Assembly: GCF_000745185.1 (NCBI RefSeq)
Contig: NZ_JQNJ01000001.1
Coordinates: 4,322,501-4,386,500, forward strand
Reading direction: 5' to 3'
From: Muricauda sp. MAR_2010_75
Lineage (GTDB): Bacteria; Bacteroidota; Bacteroidia; Flavobacteriales; Flavobacteriaceae
Length of the DNA stretch: 64,000 nt
Part shown: positions 1-9,171 of the stretch, piece after piece
Layout: each line of letters starts with the position of its first letter
Position numbering within the stretch: position 1 is the stretch's first letter
Notes under the pieces: model-generated
Told to the model about the DNA's origin: nothing
What the model saw: only the letters and a program-made list of their open reading frames with translations
Databases searched by the model: none
Position numbers and translations under genes: made by a program

Positions 1-679
1 CAAATACTTCCCCTAATTGAAACACCACTATGGATACAATAATAAGCGCACCAGCGGCTCCAACTTCCTGCAACATTTCTTTATAGGAAACACCTGCCTG
101 GACACGTTCATTCACAGGGAACTTGCGACGCAACATCATCACACCATAGATCAAGGTCGGTATCAATGTAAGGGCAATTTTATACTCCCAATCCATTTCT
201 GCACCCATTATTAAGGCAAAAACACCTCCTAATACCAAACCTCCCGGCCAACCGGCATGCAGCATATTTAACCACTTGGTTTTTTCTTTGGCAAACATGG
301 TTGCTACCACTGGATTTACAACAGCCTCTACAACGCCATTGCCTATGGCCCCTATAAAAGTGGCCAGATACAACGAGCTATAGCCCGTAGCGGTAACGGT
401 AAGAATTACCGAGGCAACATGGCATACAAATGCAAAACCTAAGGAAGTTTTATAGCCTATCTTATCGACCACAAGACTAAAAAGGACAATACTAATGGCA
501 AAGGGCCAGAGACCAACTCCTGAAATTTCCCCTAATTGGGTCTGGGTCAAATTAAAATCTATACCCCATTGCGGTAAAACGATAGCCCGAAGGATAAATC
601 CAAAAGCTGTGGTTACCAATGCAACAAAACACGTTAAAAACAACAGCCTATCTGGCGCGGAAGCAGTTTGATTATTCAT
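1..679 (-). CDS. MFS transporter, 3' end cut off by the window
   Basis: The reading frame opens at an ATG (679-677) and stays open to the window edge, giving about 226 residues of the N-terminal half. I translated it from the reverse strand by hand. It shows alternating hydrophobic segments, a short polar N-terminus, a DK-rich loop after the second helix (LVVDKIGYKT, like the MFS loop 2-3 motif) and a charged central loop (AKEKTKW). These features are typical of major facilitator sugar or organic-solute permeases of the inner membrane. It begins 23 bases after the stop of the ThuA/copper lipoprotein and reads the same way, so the two are probably co-transcribed and the solute may be the product of that enzyme. 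The exact substrate cannot be told. Confidence 0.85.
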   Translation of the reverse strand, partial: MNNQTASAPDRLLFLTCFVALVTTAFGFILRAIVLPQWGIDFNLTQTQLGEISGVGLWPFAISIVLFSLVVDKIGYKTSLGFAFVCHVASVILTVTATGYSSLYLATFIGAIGNGVVEAVVNPVVATMFAKEKTKWLNMLHAGWPGGLVLGGVFALIMGAEMDWEYKIALTLIPTLIYGVMMLRRKFPVNERVQAGVSYKEMLQEVGAAGALIIVSIVVFQLGEVF

Positions 680-702
680 ACTTTTAAATACTTAATGGTT
701 GA

Positions 703-3700
703 TTAATTTACACGCAATACTCCCTGCATAATTCGCCAGTGACCTGGGAATGTGCATATATAAGGATAATCTCCTGCCTTATTCGGCAATTTTATGGTCA
801 ATGTATAACTGCCTCCTGAATTAATTAAAGGCGTTGCGGCGATGACTTCTGGCATTTGGGGTATATATTCCAATTCTTGCCCATTACTGGCCATTGCCAA
901 TTTATCGGCCTCTGCCCCAACTTTATCCTTGGTTCCAGGTTGAACCAGCACCAAATTGTGCTGCATAAAATCTGGATTGTTTAGCACAATCTGAATGGTT
1001 GTGCCTGCCTTGGCGGTAATTAACTCTTTGTCATATTTCATGACGTCCTTCAAGGTGTTCAGGACAATTACCTGATCCACATCCTCAACAACTTCAGTCA
1101 CTGCAGAAGTATCTAAAATTTCCAGCTTTCCATTTCTGAATGAGGTTGTTCTGGAATAGAATAAATCAGGGTAATCGGCCACTTTATCGCCGCCGGTACT
1201 TCTTTCAAAACCAACCCTTACACCACGTTCTTTTTCTAAATCATTTTTGAAAAGACCCGCCGTCTGGGTCGAACCAACTTCCTCTCCATCAATTACCAAC
1301 TTCATTACACCGTCTTCCTGTAATCCTGCCACAAACTTGAAGTTCTTGGGAAGGCGCTCGGAATTCACCACTTTGTACGTTCTGCCATTTTGGTTGATGA
1401 CAAAATTTAATTGTCCATCCATAAAAAACAGTCCATACCCATTTCTTCGGTTTCCTTGCACCATAATAAGCCCTGAATGCTCTTCGTCTGAATTATTTTC
1501 TATGTCACCAGAAACAATCCATTCTCTATTGGCTACTTCCGGAGTTAATGGCACTGCACGTCTCCATGTTCTACGAAGTTGCACCATATTTAGTTGGGAA
1601 CCATAGGCCAATTTCTGGGCTAGGGAGGCTTCCATTAGAGAAGGATTCTGCTTGTACCCCCTTTTGGCAAACTCAGCTTTAAATCCGTTTGCATTTAATT
1701 TGCCTGAAATGGTCAAGGCATGTTTCAGCCACATATCGCTGAAGTTTTCTTCCTTCTCGGCCATATCTACAAGCACCTTTCCAATAGAATCGGATGGAGG
1801 CAATTCGGTTGTGAATAGTGCAGCTGCCAATCGTACCCGGTAATCCTCATCTGCAAATAGTCCAGCTTTCTCAATGGCTTCAAAGGTTTCCACGGTTTTA
1901 GGCAACACCTGAATGGCTGCACGTCTAACCCCCGCAGTAGGATGAGACAATGCTTTTGTAGCCACATCCAATGCCTCTTGGTTAGAACCATCAAAGGCCC
2001 CTAATCCATGGAGTGTCCACAAGGCATGAATAGCTGGAGCATTGATTCCTACTTCGTCAACGGATTCATCTTGTACCAACGTATACAATTCTGGAAATAC
2101 AGAGGTATCCCCATTTTCCACCAACAATCGTTGTGCATGCGTTCTCCAAAGCATATTGTTGTTGGACAAGGCTTTTACAAGACCTTGTTTATCGTCTTTG
2201 TCCAATTCAAGGGTATTATGCTTGTCATGCCCTTTGTAAACTACGCGATAAATTCGTCCTCGAGAACGGTCTCTCAAGGGGTTCACATACGCATTTCCGT
2301 ACCCATTCATGGCCTCTACCCCGGCAGAACTAGGAGAAGGTGTTGGATTATGCTGAATAATAAAATTGTACCAATCGGCTATCCAAACAGCTCCATCAGG
2401 TCCTACTTCAGCTTGAATGGGCCCTGCCCATTCATCACCACTTGTCAATAAGTTCCAACCATCGCCATCTTCTATAAAGCCAGCTCCTTCTTGCTTTAAA
2501 CGTACTCTGTGCACCAATCTACCTGTCGGTTCGGTAACGAATGCCACACTGTTCCAATACGATTTGGGAAAGTCCCTTGCTGTATATAAACTATGACCCG
2601 CTGCTGCGGTAAACCCTCCCATGACATCTACCTGTCGAAGGGCCTTGATAGCATAGCGCATATCGTAATGGGCGTCTAATTTGGTAACACCGTTTTCGTC
2701 GATGTCCGCTTTTTCGAAATATCTTTTTGGAATCCCAAAAAATGCGGTGTGCGTATTATTCGCTGTGGAAATGAAGACATCAAATTCTTCAGAGAAACCT
2801 AGTCCCCATGTGTTATTTGAAGCATCTCCTAAATGCTCAATGTCCCTCGTATTTGGGTCAAATTTGTACATGGCATTGTCAAACTTCAAAGAATCCGCGC
2901 TACCTTGCTGGGACACGCCTTCAAATCCGGAATAGCCTACCATACCCCAAATATCGTTGTCCAAACCATATCGTAAATTTGAAGATTGGGCATGGGTATC
3001 ATGTTTTCCCCACCCAGGTAAAATATATTCCCGTACATCAGCCACATCGTCGCCATCTGTGTCCTTAAGAAACAGAAATGATGGGGACTGGCTAACAATG
3101 ATACCGCCATTGGAGAATACAAAACTGGTAGGAATGTTCAATTTTTCGGCGAAGGTGGTCACTTTATCTGCTTTACCGTCACCATCGGTATCTTCCAATA
3201 TTTTAATACGGTCATCCCCTAGGTCATCATCCTTTACTTCGTTGGGATAATCAACCGTTTCAATGACCCAGAGTCTTCCTTTCTCATCCCAATTCATATA
3301 CATTGGGTTATAAAGCATAGGTTCTGATGCAAATAGCTTGAGCTCAAACCCAACGGGAACTTGCATCAAGGACATCGACTCTTCTGGAGTCAAAGGTTGT
3401 TGTACCCGCGGTGCAGGGTCTCTTTTTTCGTAGTTCGGCACAAGTCCATCGGTGTATTCAGGATCAGCTATAGCTACCTTTTCAAGGTTTGCTTTGGCTT
3501 CCTCCCCAACGGACCACATAATCCCATTTTTTACCAAGTCTAAAAAGCCTTGCGTATTGAATGTTACCTCATCATGGCCATAAGCGGTATAAAACACTCG
3601 ACCTTCTCCATAAGGCCTAATCCAAGTATAAGGTTCATGGTGGTCACCTTCAACACGTTCTGTCAACACCTCAATATTGGGTGAAATTTTATCGTGAACA

Positions 3701-4224
3701 TAGGTTTCATCATACGTTTTAAAGTCTGTAATTCCTTGCATCACCTCATGCTCTGGCTTTAGGACAACGTTTTGAATGGTATCGTACTCATGACTTTTGA
3801 ACTGACCACCTATCATCTCAACGACCTCATCGCTATTTCTAAAACAAAAAGAGGCGCAATGCAGTGCAATCAAACCTTTGCCACCCCTAACATAACCCAA
3901 CAAAGCTTCTGCCTGGGGATCGGTAATTGAGTCATGATTTGCATAAACCACCAACCCCGCATAGTGAGAAAGGTTTTCTTTATTTAGATCGTCTGGATCA
4001 TCGGTAAATGAGATATTGATGCCACTTCTAAAGTATTCCCTCGATAGAATACTTGCCAACTTTTCAGAGTTGTGATGGGAATTCGTCTTATGACCCAAAA
4101 AGAGAATCTCCATTCTTTTTGGAGTATTGTCCGTGGTGTTGGATTTCTTGCTGTTACATGAGCTAATCATGACGCAAAGTGAGACCACAATGGCTAACCT
4201 TAGCCAACCTTTTTTATTCTGCAT
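703..4224 (-). CDS. Lipoprotein with ThuA, dehydrogenase-like propeller, HEAT and blue-copper domains
   Basis: About 1173 residues, counted from the ATG at 4224. An upstream ATG at 4272 is possible but would put 16 polar residues before the signal. The signal ends in a lipobox (MISSC), so the protein is probably anchored in the envelope. Domains in order: ThuA-like (glutamine-amidotransferase fold) about 40-255; a six-blade propeller of the PVC-type membrane-bound dehydrogenase family about 290-665; HEAT-like helical repeats about 680-840; a LamG-like jelly roll about 915-1040; and a C-terminal plastocyanin/auracyanin domain. Copper ligands are visible as His in MQHNL, then Cys, His and Met in YICTFPGHWRIMQ at the end. 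No CxxCH haem site is present, unlike many relatives. ThuA proteins are linked to sugar (3-keto-glycoside, trehalose) metabolism. Inference: a sugar oxidoreductase passing electrons to copper. Confidence 0.85.
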   Translation of the reverse strand: MQNKKGWLRLAIVVSLCVMISSCNSKKSNTTDNTPKRMEILFLGHKTNSHHNSEKLASILSREYFRSGINISFTDDPDDLNKENLSHYAGLVVYANHDSITDPQAEALLGYVRGGKGLIALHCASFCFRNSDEVVEMIGGQFKSHEYDTIQNVVLKPEHEVMQGITDFKTYDETYVHDKISPNIEVLTERVEGDHHEPYTWIRPYGEGRVFYTAYGHDEVTFNTQGFLDLVKNGIMWSVGEEAKANLEKVAIADPEYTDGLVPNYEKRDPAPRVQQPLTPEESMSLMQVPVGFELKLFASEPMLYNPMYMNWDEKGRLWVIETVDYPNEVKDDDLGDDRIKILEDTDGDGKADKVTTFAEKLNIPTSFVFSNGGIIVSQSPSFLFLKDTDGDDVADVREYILPGWGKHDTHAQSSNLRYGLDNDIWGMVGYSGFEGVSQQGSADSLKFDNAMYKFDPNTRDIEHLGDASNNTWGLGFSEEFDVFISTANNTHTAFFGIPKRYFEKADIDENGVTKLDAHYDMRYAIKALRQVDVMGGFTAAAGHSLYTARDFPKSYWNSVAFVTEPTGRLVHRVRLKQEGAGFIEDGDGWNLLTSGDEWAGPIQAEVGPDGAVWIADWYNFIIQHNPTPSPSSAGVEAMNGYGNAYVNPLRDRSRGRIYRVVYKGHDKHNTLELDKDDKQGLVKALSNNNMLWRTHAQRLLVENGDTSVFPELYTLVQDESVDEVGINAPAIHALWTLHGLGAFDGSNQEALDVATKALSHPTAGVRRAAIQVLPKTVETFEAIEKAGLFADEDYRVRLAAALFTTELPPSDSIGKVLVDMAEKEENFSDMWLKHALTISGKLNANGFKAEFAKRGYKQNPSLMEASLAQKLAYGSQLNMVQLRRTWRRAVPLTPEVANREWIVSGDIENNSDEEHSGLIMVQGNRRNGYGLFFMDGQLNFVINQNGRTYKVVNSERLPKNFKFVAGLQEDGVMKLVIDGEEVGSTQTAGLFKNDLEKERGVRVGFERSTGGDKVADYPDLFYSRTTSFRNGKLEILDTSAVTEVVEDVDQVIVLNTLKDVMKYDKELITAKAGTTIQIVLNNPDFMQHNLVLVQPGTKDKVGAEADKLAMASNGQELEYIPQMPEVIAATPLINSGGSYTLTIKLPNKAGDYPYICTFPGHWRIMQGVLRVN

Positions 4225-4794
4225 TAGTTGATAATTGGTTATTACTTGATTTTGATTTGATTTAACTCGCAAAATGAACCGTCTAAAATAAAGTGTTCAC
4301 TTCACACTTTTTAAAAATAAGGTTTTTTTTCAAATTGTCATTTATTTCACTGGTTAGTGATCAAAAAAACATTCTTTTTAGTATAAGATTAACATATTTG
4401 AGGTTATACGTTACTTCTTCAATAACCTTAACAATTCAAATAGGCTATGGTCTCAATGTATGCTCTCGATAAGCTGTAGAGTTACTTTTTCTTGGAAACA
4501 ACATAATACAAATACTGCTTCATGACTTAAGGTTTTGATTTCTATACAAGTACTAAAATCGGTAGGCTCTCCCCTGAGGATAATTCCACAGTCAACCATA
4601 CCGCTCACAGGTTAAACCTTGGGATTATTAAGAAAAATTTGATTGATAAACGGTGGATGTAAAAAACACCCTATTAAACTTTTTGATTGGTTGCAAAAAC
4701 AAAAAAGGTAATTTCAATAAGCTTTTTCAAAACACACACGTCTTTCAATTAAATTTGAGCGTACTTTTCTAACATTGATTTATAAAAAAATAAA
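4225..4794. other. Divergent intergenic region
   Basis: About 570 bases with no convincing gene, lying between the minus-strand ThuA lipoprotein and the plus-strand Crp/Fnr gene, so it must hold both promoters. A flavobacterial -7-like element TAAATTTG lies at 4750-4757, upstream of the Crp/Fnr start. The middle (about 4380-4680) shows no feature I can name. Confidence 0.5.
4290..4360. promoter_or_regulatory. Two inverted repeats upstream of the ThuA lipoprotein
   Basis: AAAGTGT (4290-4296) pairs with ACACTTT (4304-4310) across 7 bases, and TCACT (4347-4351) pairs with AGTGA (4356-4360) across 4 bases. Both share the GTGA/TCAC core. They could be operators or mRNA structure. No regulator can be assigned. 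Confidence 0.3.
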
Positions 4795-5364
4795 ATGAAC
4801 CACCTCATCTTCAATATAGAAAGAACATTTAAGGCTTCGGAGGAAGAATTGTCCACACTTAGAAACATCATGAAGGAAGAACACCTTAATAGAAATGAAA
4901 TCTTTCTAAAATCTGGACAGGTATGCAATAGGTTGGCCTTTATATCAAAGGGATCTATGCGACTGTTTTATGATTCGCCGGACAAAGAGGTTTGCAACGA
5001 TTTTTTCTTCGAAAATTCCATGGTAGGTTCACTGGCCAGTTTTTTGTCCCAAACCCCTTCCTTGGTCAACATTGCAGCAATAGAAAATTGCACGTTTTAT
5101 GTACTCCACCGTGATGATGTGATGGAATTGATATCAAAATATGACTCCCTCAAAAAAATGGGGGACATCATTGTACAGGAACAACTACTACGGGCCGAAA
5201 AAAGGGAGGCGGCATTACTGAGTGTAAGCCCAGAGGAACGGTTTCAAAACTTGATGGAAGAACATCCCAAAATCTTTAAAAGGATTCCACTCCGATATGT
5301 TGCCAGCTATTTGGGCATAACACCGGAAACCCTGAGCCGGTACCGAACCAAGTTTTTAGTTTGA
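4795..5364 (+). CDS. Crp/Fnr-family transcription regulator
   Basis: 189 residues: a cyclic-nucleotide-binding-like beta-barrel (about 20-120), a long dimer helix, and a short C-terminal helix-turn-helix (about 150-189). The recognition helix reads PETLSRYRTK. The E-x-x-S-R pattern matches the residues with which FNR contacts TTGAT, whereas CRP has R-E-x-x-G-R. No cysteine cluster typical of an oxygen-sensing Fe-S FNR is seen, so the signal is unknown. A box of the FNR consensus (TTGATTTGAATCAA) lies 6 bases after the stop, in front of the next gene, so it may control its neighbours directly. A second gene of the same type lies at 9172-9711. Confidence 0.88.
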   Translation: MNHLIFNIERTFKASEEELSTLRNIMKEEHLNRNEIFLKSGQVCNRLAFISKGSMRLFYDSPDKEVCNDFFFENSMVGSLASFLSQTPSLVNIAAIENCTFYVLHRDDVMELISKYDSLKKMGDIIVQEQLLRAEKREAALLSVSPEERFQNLMEEHPKIFKRIPLRYVASYLGITPETLSRYRTKFLV

Positions 5365-5370
5365 CTTTTC

Positions 5371-5414
5371 TTGATTTGAATCAATTGAAAAAATAGATTG
5401 CTTTCCTTTCTTTG
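5371..5414 (+). promoter_or_regulatory. FNR-type box and -7 element, VOC-cupin operon
   Basis: TTGATTTGAATCAA at 5371-5384 is a perfect palindrome and an exact match to TTGAT-N4-ATCAA. After 22 bases comes TTTCTTTG (5407-5414), close to the flavobacterial -7 consensus TAnnTTTG. A start near 5419 would put the box at about -41.5, the classic class II activator position, with a leader of about 20 bases before the ATG at 5439. The same layout recurs at 7677 and 9725. Confidence 0.7.
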
Positions 5415-5438
5415 TTCAAGGTGATCAAATAATTACAG

Positions 5439-5837
5439 ATGAAACTTGAACATGTGGCCATTTGGACATCCAATCTTGAAAAGCTCAAGGAATACTATTC
5501 CACTTATTTTTCTGGAATACCCAATGAGAAATACACAAATCCAAAGACCCATTTTCAAAGCTACTTTTTGACGTTTGAGTCTGGAGCGCGGTTGGAATTG
5601 ATGTCCATGCCCGAGATTCCAAAAAACAGTAACGATACAGTTATCAAGCAACATTTGGGAATCATACATCTTGCCTTTGGGGTTGAATCCAAAAGTGAAG
5701 TGGACCAAATGGCCAAAAAACTGGAAAACAAAGGATTTCCAATTCTTAAGGGCCCTAGGATTACAGGTGATGGCTATTATGAATTTGAAACTTTGGACCC
5801 AGACAACAATAGAATTGAAGTTACCACATTAGCGTAA
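5439..5837 (+). CDS. VOC-family (glyoxalase/bleomycin-resistance fold) protein
   Basis: 132 residues with the paired beta-alpha-beta-beta-beta modules of the vicinal-oxygen-chelate fold, covering the whole protein. The four expected metal ligands can be read: H5, E53, H77 and E127. It is therefore probably an active metal-dependent enzyme such as a lyase, isomerase or dioxygenase; its substrate cannot be told from sequence. It is the first gene of a tight run (19, 26 and 3 bases between genes) with a cupin, a STAS-like protein and an acetyltransferase, all behind an FNR-type box. Cytoplasmic, with no signal peptide. Confidence 0.85.
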   Translation: MKLEHVAIWTSNLEKLKEYYSTYFSGIPNEKYTNPKTHFQSYFLTFESGARLELMSMPEIPKNSNDTVIKQHLGIIHLAFGVESKSEVDQMAKKLENKGFPILKGPRITGDGYYEFETLDPDNNRIEVTTLA

Positions 5838-5856
5838 ATCAAATAATCGAAATAAA

Positions 5857-6345
5857 ATGAAATCACTATCAAAAAACGAACAGTTACTGATACTGACCGA
5901 TGTTATCAAGGTCTTGGTAAACAATACCGAAACGGAAAACAAATATGCCATATTTGAGGAAAGCGTACCTCCCCTGGGCGGTCCACCACCCCACTCCCAT
6001 CCAGATGAAGAAGTTTTTTATGTGTTGGAAGGAGAGTTTGAATTTGTCAAGAACGATTTAAACAATCCATTCAAGGCACTTCCCGGAAGCGTTGTCCACG
6101 TGCCCTCCAATGAAGTACATACCTTTAAAAACGTAGGCAAGACGCCCGGTAAAATGGTCGTTATACTTACCCCCGGTAACTTACTCGATTATTTTAGGGC
6201 AATCGGGGACCCTATAACCACTAATTCTGATTATCCAGATTTGGAAAAAGCACCGGACTTCTCAAAATTAAATGTGGAGAGGGCATTTAAACATGCCGAG
6301 GAGCACAACGTTCAATTTATAGTACCGAAAATCGCCAAAAACTAA
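5857..6345 (+). CDS. Cupin-domain protein
   Basis: 162 residues with one central cupin barrel (about 30-115). The metal set is complete: H46 and H48 in HSHPDEE, E52, and H88 in motif 2. The C-terminal 45 residues are helical and charged. Cupins of this size (quercetinase-like or sensor-like) bind a divalent metal and may act as dioxygenases or binding proteins; the substrate is unknown. It has no signal peptide. It lies 19 bases after the VOC gene, and two predicted metalloenzymes side by side suggest small-molecule oxidation or detoxification. Confidence 0.85.
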   Translation: MKSLSKNEQLLILTDVIKVLVNNTETENKYAIFEESVPPLGGPPPHSHPDEEVFYVLEGEFEFVKNDLNNPFKALPGSVVHVPSNEVHTFKNVGKTPGKMVVILTPGNLLDYFRAIGDPITTNSDYPDLEKAPDFSKLNVERAFKHAEEHNVQFIVPKIAKN

Positions 6346-6371
6346 TTATCTTACTCTTTATTTTCTTTAGG

Positions 6372-6812
6372 ATGATAGTTGTTGACCTTATTAGAAATGA
6401 CGCTGGGGAAATCTATGCCAAATTAAGCTATGAGCCCATAAAAAACTATCTTTTGATGAAATGGATAGGATTTTGTTCGGAAGATGAGGTCAAGGCAGCT
6501 TCCATGAAAATGTATGAATGGCAAAAAAGAGAAGGATTCAAGAAAGGCTGTAAATTCCACGTACACGACACCAAGGAAATAGAAGGGGCCTGGGCAGGAC
6601 TTGTAGATTGGATCAGCAACTATTTTTTCCCTCTTAATTATGAGTTTGGCCTTAGATACAACATCAGTATCATTTCGCCAGACCTGTTTTCCAAACTTTC
6701 TTCAATAGAGTTACAAAAAAAGAGCAATGATATGGTTACCACCGTGTTGTGCGAGACCATTTCACAGGCCGAAGCATGGTTGACCAAACGCTATGCCGAA
6801 CTTTCCCATTAA
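6372..6812 (+). CDS. SpoIIAA/STAS-like conserved hypothetical protein
   Basis: 146 residues, no signal peptide or membrane segment. Alternating short strands and amphipathic helices (for example YLLMKWIGFCSEDEVKAA near residues 26-43, and a final helix AEAWLTKRY) resemble the SpoIIAA-like/STAS proteins common in Bacteroidota, where the function is mostly unknown. It sits 26 bases after the cupin gene and 3 bases before the acetyltransferase gene, so it is clearly part of that operon. I do not assign a function. Confidence 0.6.
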   Translation: MIVVDLIRNDAGEIYAKLSYEPIKNYLLMKWIGFCSEDEVKAASMKMYEWQKREGFKKGCKFHVHDTKEIEGAWAGLVDWISNYFFPLNYEFGLRYNISIISPDLFSKLSSIELQKKSNDMVTTVLCETISQAEAWLTKRYAELSH

Positions 6813-6815
6813 AAA

Positions 6816-7637
6816 ATGCAAATAAGAAGTTTAAGGGATACCCCCTTCAATGATATCTTGGAATGCTTTTTCCAAGCGTTCCATAAGTATTATGTTGATA
6901 TATCCAAGGACCGTGAATATTACAAAGAGCGTTGGAGGATGGCCAATGTAAATTATGGATTGTCCTTTGGTGCTTTTCACGGTAATAAATTGGTGGGCTT
7001 TGTTCTTAATGCCGTTGATTGCAGGGAAGGACTGCTCACCGCTTACAATGCCTGTACTGGGGTTCTTCCCGAGTTTAGGGGCAAGAAATTGGTGAAATCC
7101 ATTTATGACCATGCCATTCCCATACTAAAGGCAAATGAAGTAGAGCGATGCACCCTTGAAGTAATCACCAAGAATGAAAAAGCCATTAAAGCATATGGAA
7201 ACGTTGGTTTTGAAATCTCCAAACGTTATAAATGCTTTAATGGCACATTGCCCAACAAGACTTCAGGAGATCATCAAGTTTGCGAAGGTAGCTTCACAAC
7301 TGAAGTGTTGATCATGCTGTTAAACCAAAACTGGTATTCTTGGGAAAATCACGCATTGACCATTACCAAAGGAAACTACAGATATTTTGAAATTCTGTTT
7401 CAGGGCACTACGGAATCATATTTTATAATAGCACCCAGCGGTGGGTATGTTGCCCAGATGGAAGTTCTGGTGGAAAACCCAGGTGCATGGAATCGACTAT
7501 TTTCCGGACTGGTACAAATTGCAGGCCAAATCAAGATCAACAACGTTGATGAAAGGTTGACGGATAAAATCACCTACCTCCAAAATGCCGGACTCACAAA
7601 TTACCTAGATCAGTACGAAATGCAAATGGTCCTCTAA
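6816..7637 (+). CDS. GNAT-family N-acetyltransferase
   Basis: 273 residues. The N-terminal half (about 1-145) is a GNAT fold. The acetyl-CoA pyrophosphate loop is read as the R/Q-x-x-G-x-x-K pattern in PEFRGKKLVKSI (about 90-100), followed by LEVITKNEKAIKAYGNVGF, the usual 'N-x-A-x-x-x-Y-x-x-x-G-F' stretch. The C-terminal half (about 160-273) is a second, GNAT-like domain with a degenerate CoA site. It starts 3 bases after the previous stop, so translation is probably coupled. The acceptor is unknown. Confidence 0.82.
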   Translation: MQIRSLRDTPFNDILECFFQAFHKYYVDISKDREYYKERWRMANVNYGLSFGAFHGNKLVGFVLNAVDCREGLLTAYNACTGVLPEFRGKKLVKSIYDHAIPILKANEVERCTLEVITKNEKAIKAYGNVGFEISKRYKCFNGTLPNKTSGDHQVCEGSFTTEVLIMLLNQNWYSWENHALTITKGNYRYFEILFQGTTESYFIIAPSGGYVAQMEVLVENPGAWNRLFSGLVQIAGQIKINNVDERLTDKITYLQNAGLTNYLDQYEMQMVL

Positions 7638-7676
7638 ACTGATAGTGTCCAACCAAGTTTCAGCCAAGCGCATCTC

Positions 7677-7720
7677 TTGACCCAAATCAAGTGTTTTTTG
7701 AAGCATTACAGGCAATTTTG
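7677..7720 (+). promoter_or_regulatory. FNR-type box and -7 element, amidohydrolase gene
   Basis: TTGACCCAAATCAA (7677-7690) matches TTGAT-N4-ATCAA with one mismatch. CAATTTTG (7713-7720) follows after 22 bases and ends in the TTTG of the -7 consensus. The ATG is at 7740. The spacing is identical to that of the boxes at 5371 and 9725. Confidence 0.6.
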
Positions 7721-7739
7721 ACCTCATAAATCAAAAAGC

Positions 7740-9107
7740 ATGAGTACAAGAAAAATTCTAATAAAAGGGGGGACCGTTCTCACCTTTCAAAAAGGTTCCT
7801 TGGTCTGTGAGGAACTGGACATTCTAGTGGAAAACGATAAAATTTCCAATATTGAGAAGAACATTTCAATACCAGATGTTGAGGAAATTTCTGCAAACGG
7901 AATGATTGTAAGCCCCGGGTTGATCGATACCCATCGACATTTGTGGGAAACAGCCTTTAAAGGCACTGCAAGCAATTGGACATTAATGGAGTATTTGAAC
8001 GGGATGCTTGGCGACATTGCTCCTAAGATGGGTCCATTGGATGTCTATCTTGGGAACCTATTGGGTGCACTGGAGGCCATCAACTCAGGAATCACAACAA
8101 TTTTTGATTGGTCACATGTCATGAATTCCGATGAACATGCAGAAGCTGCCATTAGGGCACTACGAGATTCAGGTATACGGGCCAAATTTGGCTATGGAAC
8201 CCCGGGCACCTCCGTATGGGAATGGTTCTACGAGAGTAAAAATCCACATCCCCAAAATGCGTATGACATCAAAAAGAAATATTTCAGTTCAGAAAATGAG
8301 CTTGTTACCATGGCCTTGGCCATAAGGGGGCCCGAGTATTCCGATCTGGAGATTGCCAAACAGGATATAGAAATGGGAAGAGACCTTGGGCTTCAAATTT
8401 CCATGCACATTGGAGGCGGGGTTTTTGGCCCTAAATATAAAGGGGTGCAAAAATTGGATCAACTTGGATTGTTGGGCCCCGATCTAAATTTTGCGCATGG
8501 AAATACCTTAAGTGATGCTGATTTTTGTTTGTTGGCAGATCATGGTTGTACACTCTCCATCACGCCAGAAGTAGAGCTTCAGATGGGATTGGGACTGCCC
8601 GCCACAGGAAAAGCCTTAAAACATAACCTTACCTCCGGTTTGGGGGTAGATGTGGTCACTGCCACTTCGGGGAACCTTTTTGATCAAATGAAAACAGCAT
8701 TACAAACAGAACGCGCCATTCAAAATGAGAAAAACTATAAACGCGGGGACATGTCCCAACAAGTTGCCCTCCGCGATGTGGATATATTTAAAATGGCGAC
8801 CATTGATGGCGCAAAAACGCTCGGCATGGACCAATACATAGGATCACTGGAGGTTGGCAAGCAAGCTGATATAATTCTGATAGATATCCAAAAACTTGGT
8901 ACGGCCCCTTCCTTCAACCCCCTTTCAAGTATGGTTTTATATGCCAAAGAACATGATGTGGATACTGTGATAATTGCTGGAAACATTGTAAAACAAGGTG
9001 GTAAAATAACATATCAAACAACCCACGAACTTATATTGGAATGTCAGGTAAATGCAACTAAGATCATGGGGCAGCTAACATCAAAAACTGCCGTGAAAAA
9101 CCAATAA
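7740..9107 (+). CDS. Amidohydrolase of the TRZ/ATZ (deaminase/chlorohydrolase) group
   Basis: 455 residues: small N-terminal beta-domain, then a TIM barrel, then the beta-domain again. Metal ligands are complete for the mononuclear cytosine-deaminase/ATZ type: H65 and H67 (DTHRH), H223 (SMHIG), H253 (FAHGN) and D304 (GVDVV). The end has the usual ADIILID strand. Known members deaminate or dechlorinate N-heterocycles (S-adenosylhomocysteine, methylthioadenosine, guanine, triazines). There is no signal peptide, so it acts in the cytoplasm. It stands alone behind its own FNR-type promoter and ahead of the second Crp/Fnr gene. The substrate is not predictable here. Confidence 0.9.
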   Translation: MSTRKILIKGGTVLTFQKGSLVCEELDILVENDKISNIEKNISIPDVEEISANGMIVSPGLIDTHRHLWETAFKGTASNWTLMEYLNGMLGDIAPKMGPLDVYLGNLLGALEAINSGITTIFDWSHVMNSDEHAEAAIRALRDSGIRAKFGYGTPGTSVWEWFYESKNPHPQNAYDIKKKYFSSENELVTMALAIRGPEYSDLEIAKQDIEMGRDLGLQISMHIGGGVFGPKYKGVQKLDQLGLLGPDLNFAHGNTLSDADFCLLADHGCTLSITPEVELQMGLGLPATGKALKHNLTSGLGVDVVTATSGNLFDQMKTALQTERAIQNEKNYKRGDMSQQVALRDVDIFKMATIDGAKTLGMDQYIGSLEVGKQADIILIDIQKLGTAPSFNPLSSMVLYAKEHDVDTVIIAGNIVKQGGKITYQTTHELILECQVNATKIMGQLTSKTAVKNQ

Positions 9108-9171
9108 ATGACCTTTTATTTGACCTTGCAATGATTTTTTATCAGATCTTTAGGGGTCAAACCATACAGAA

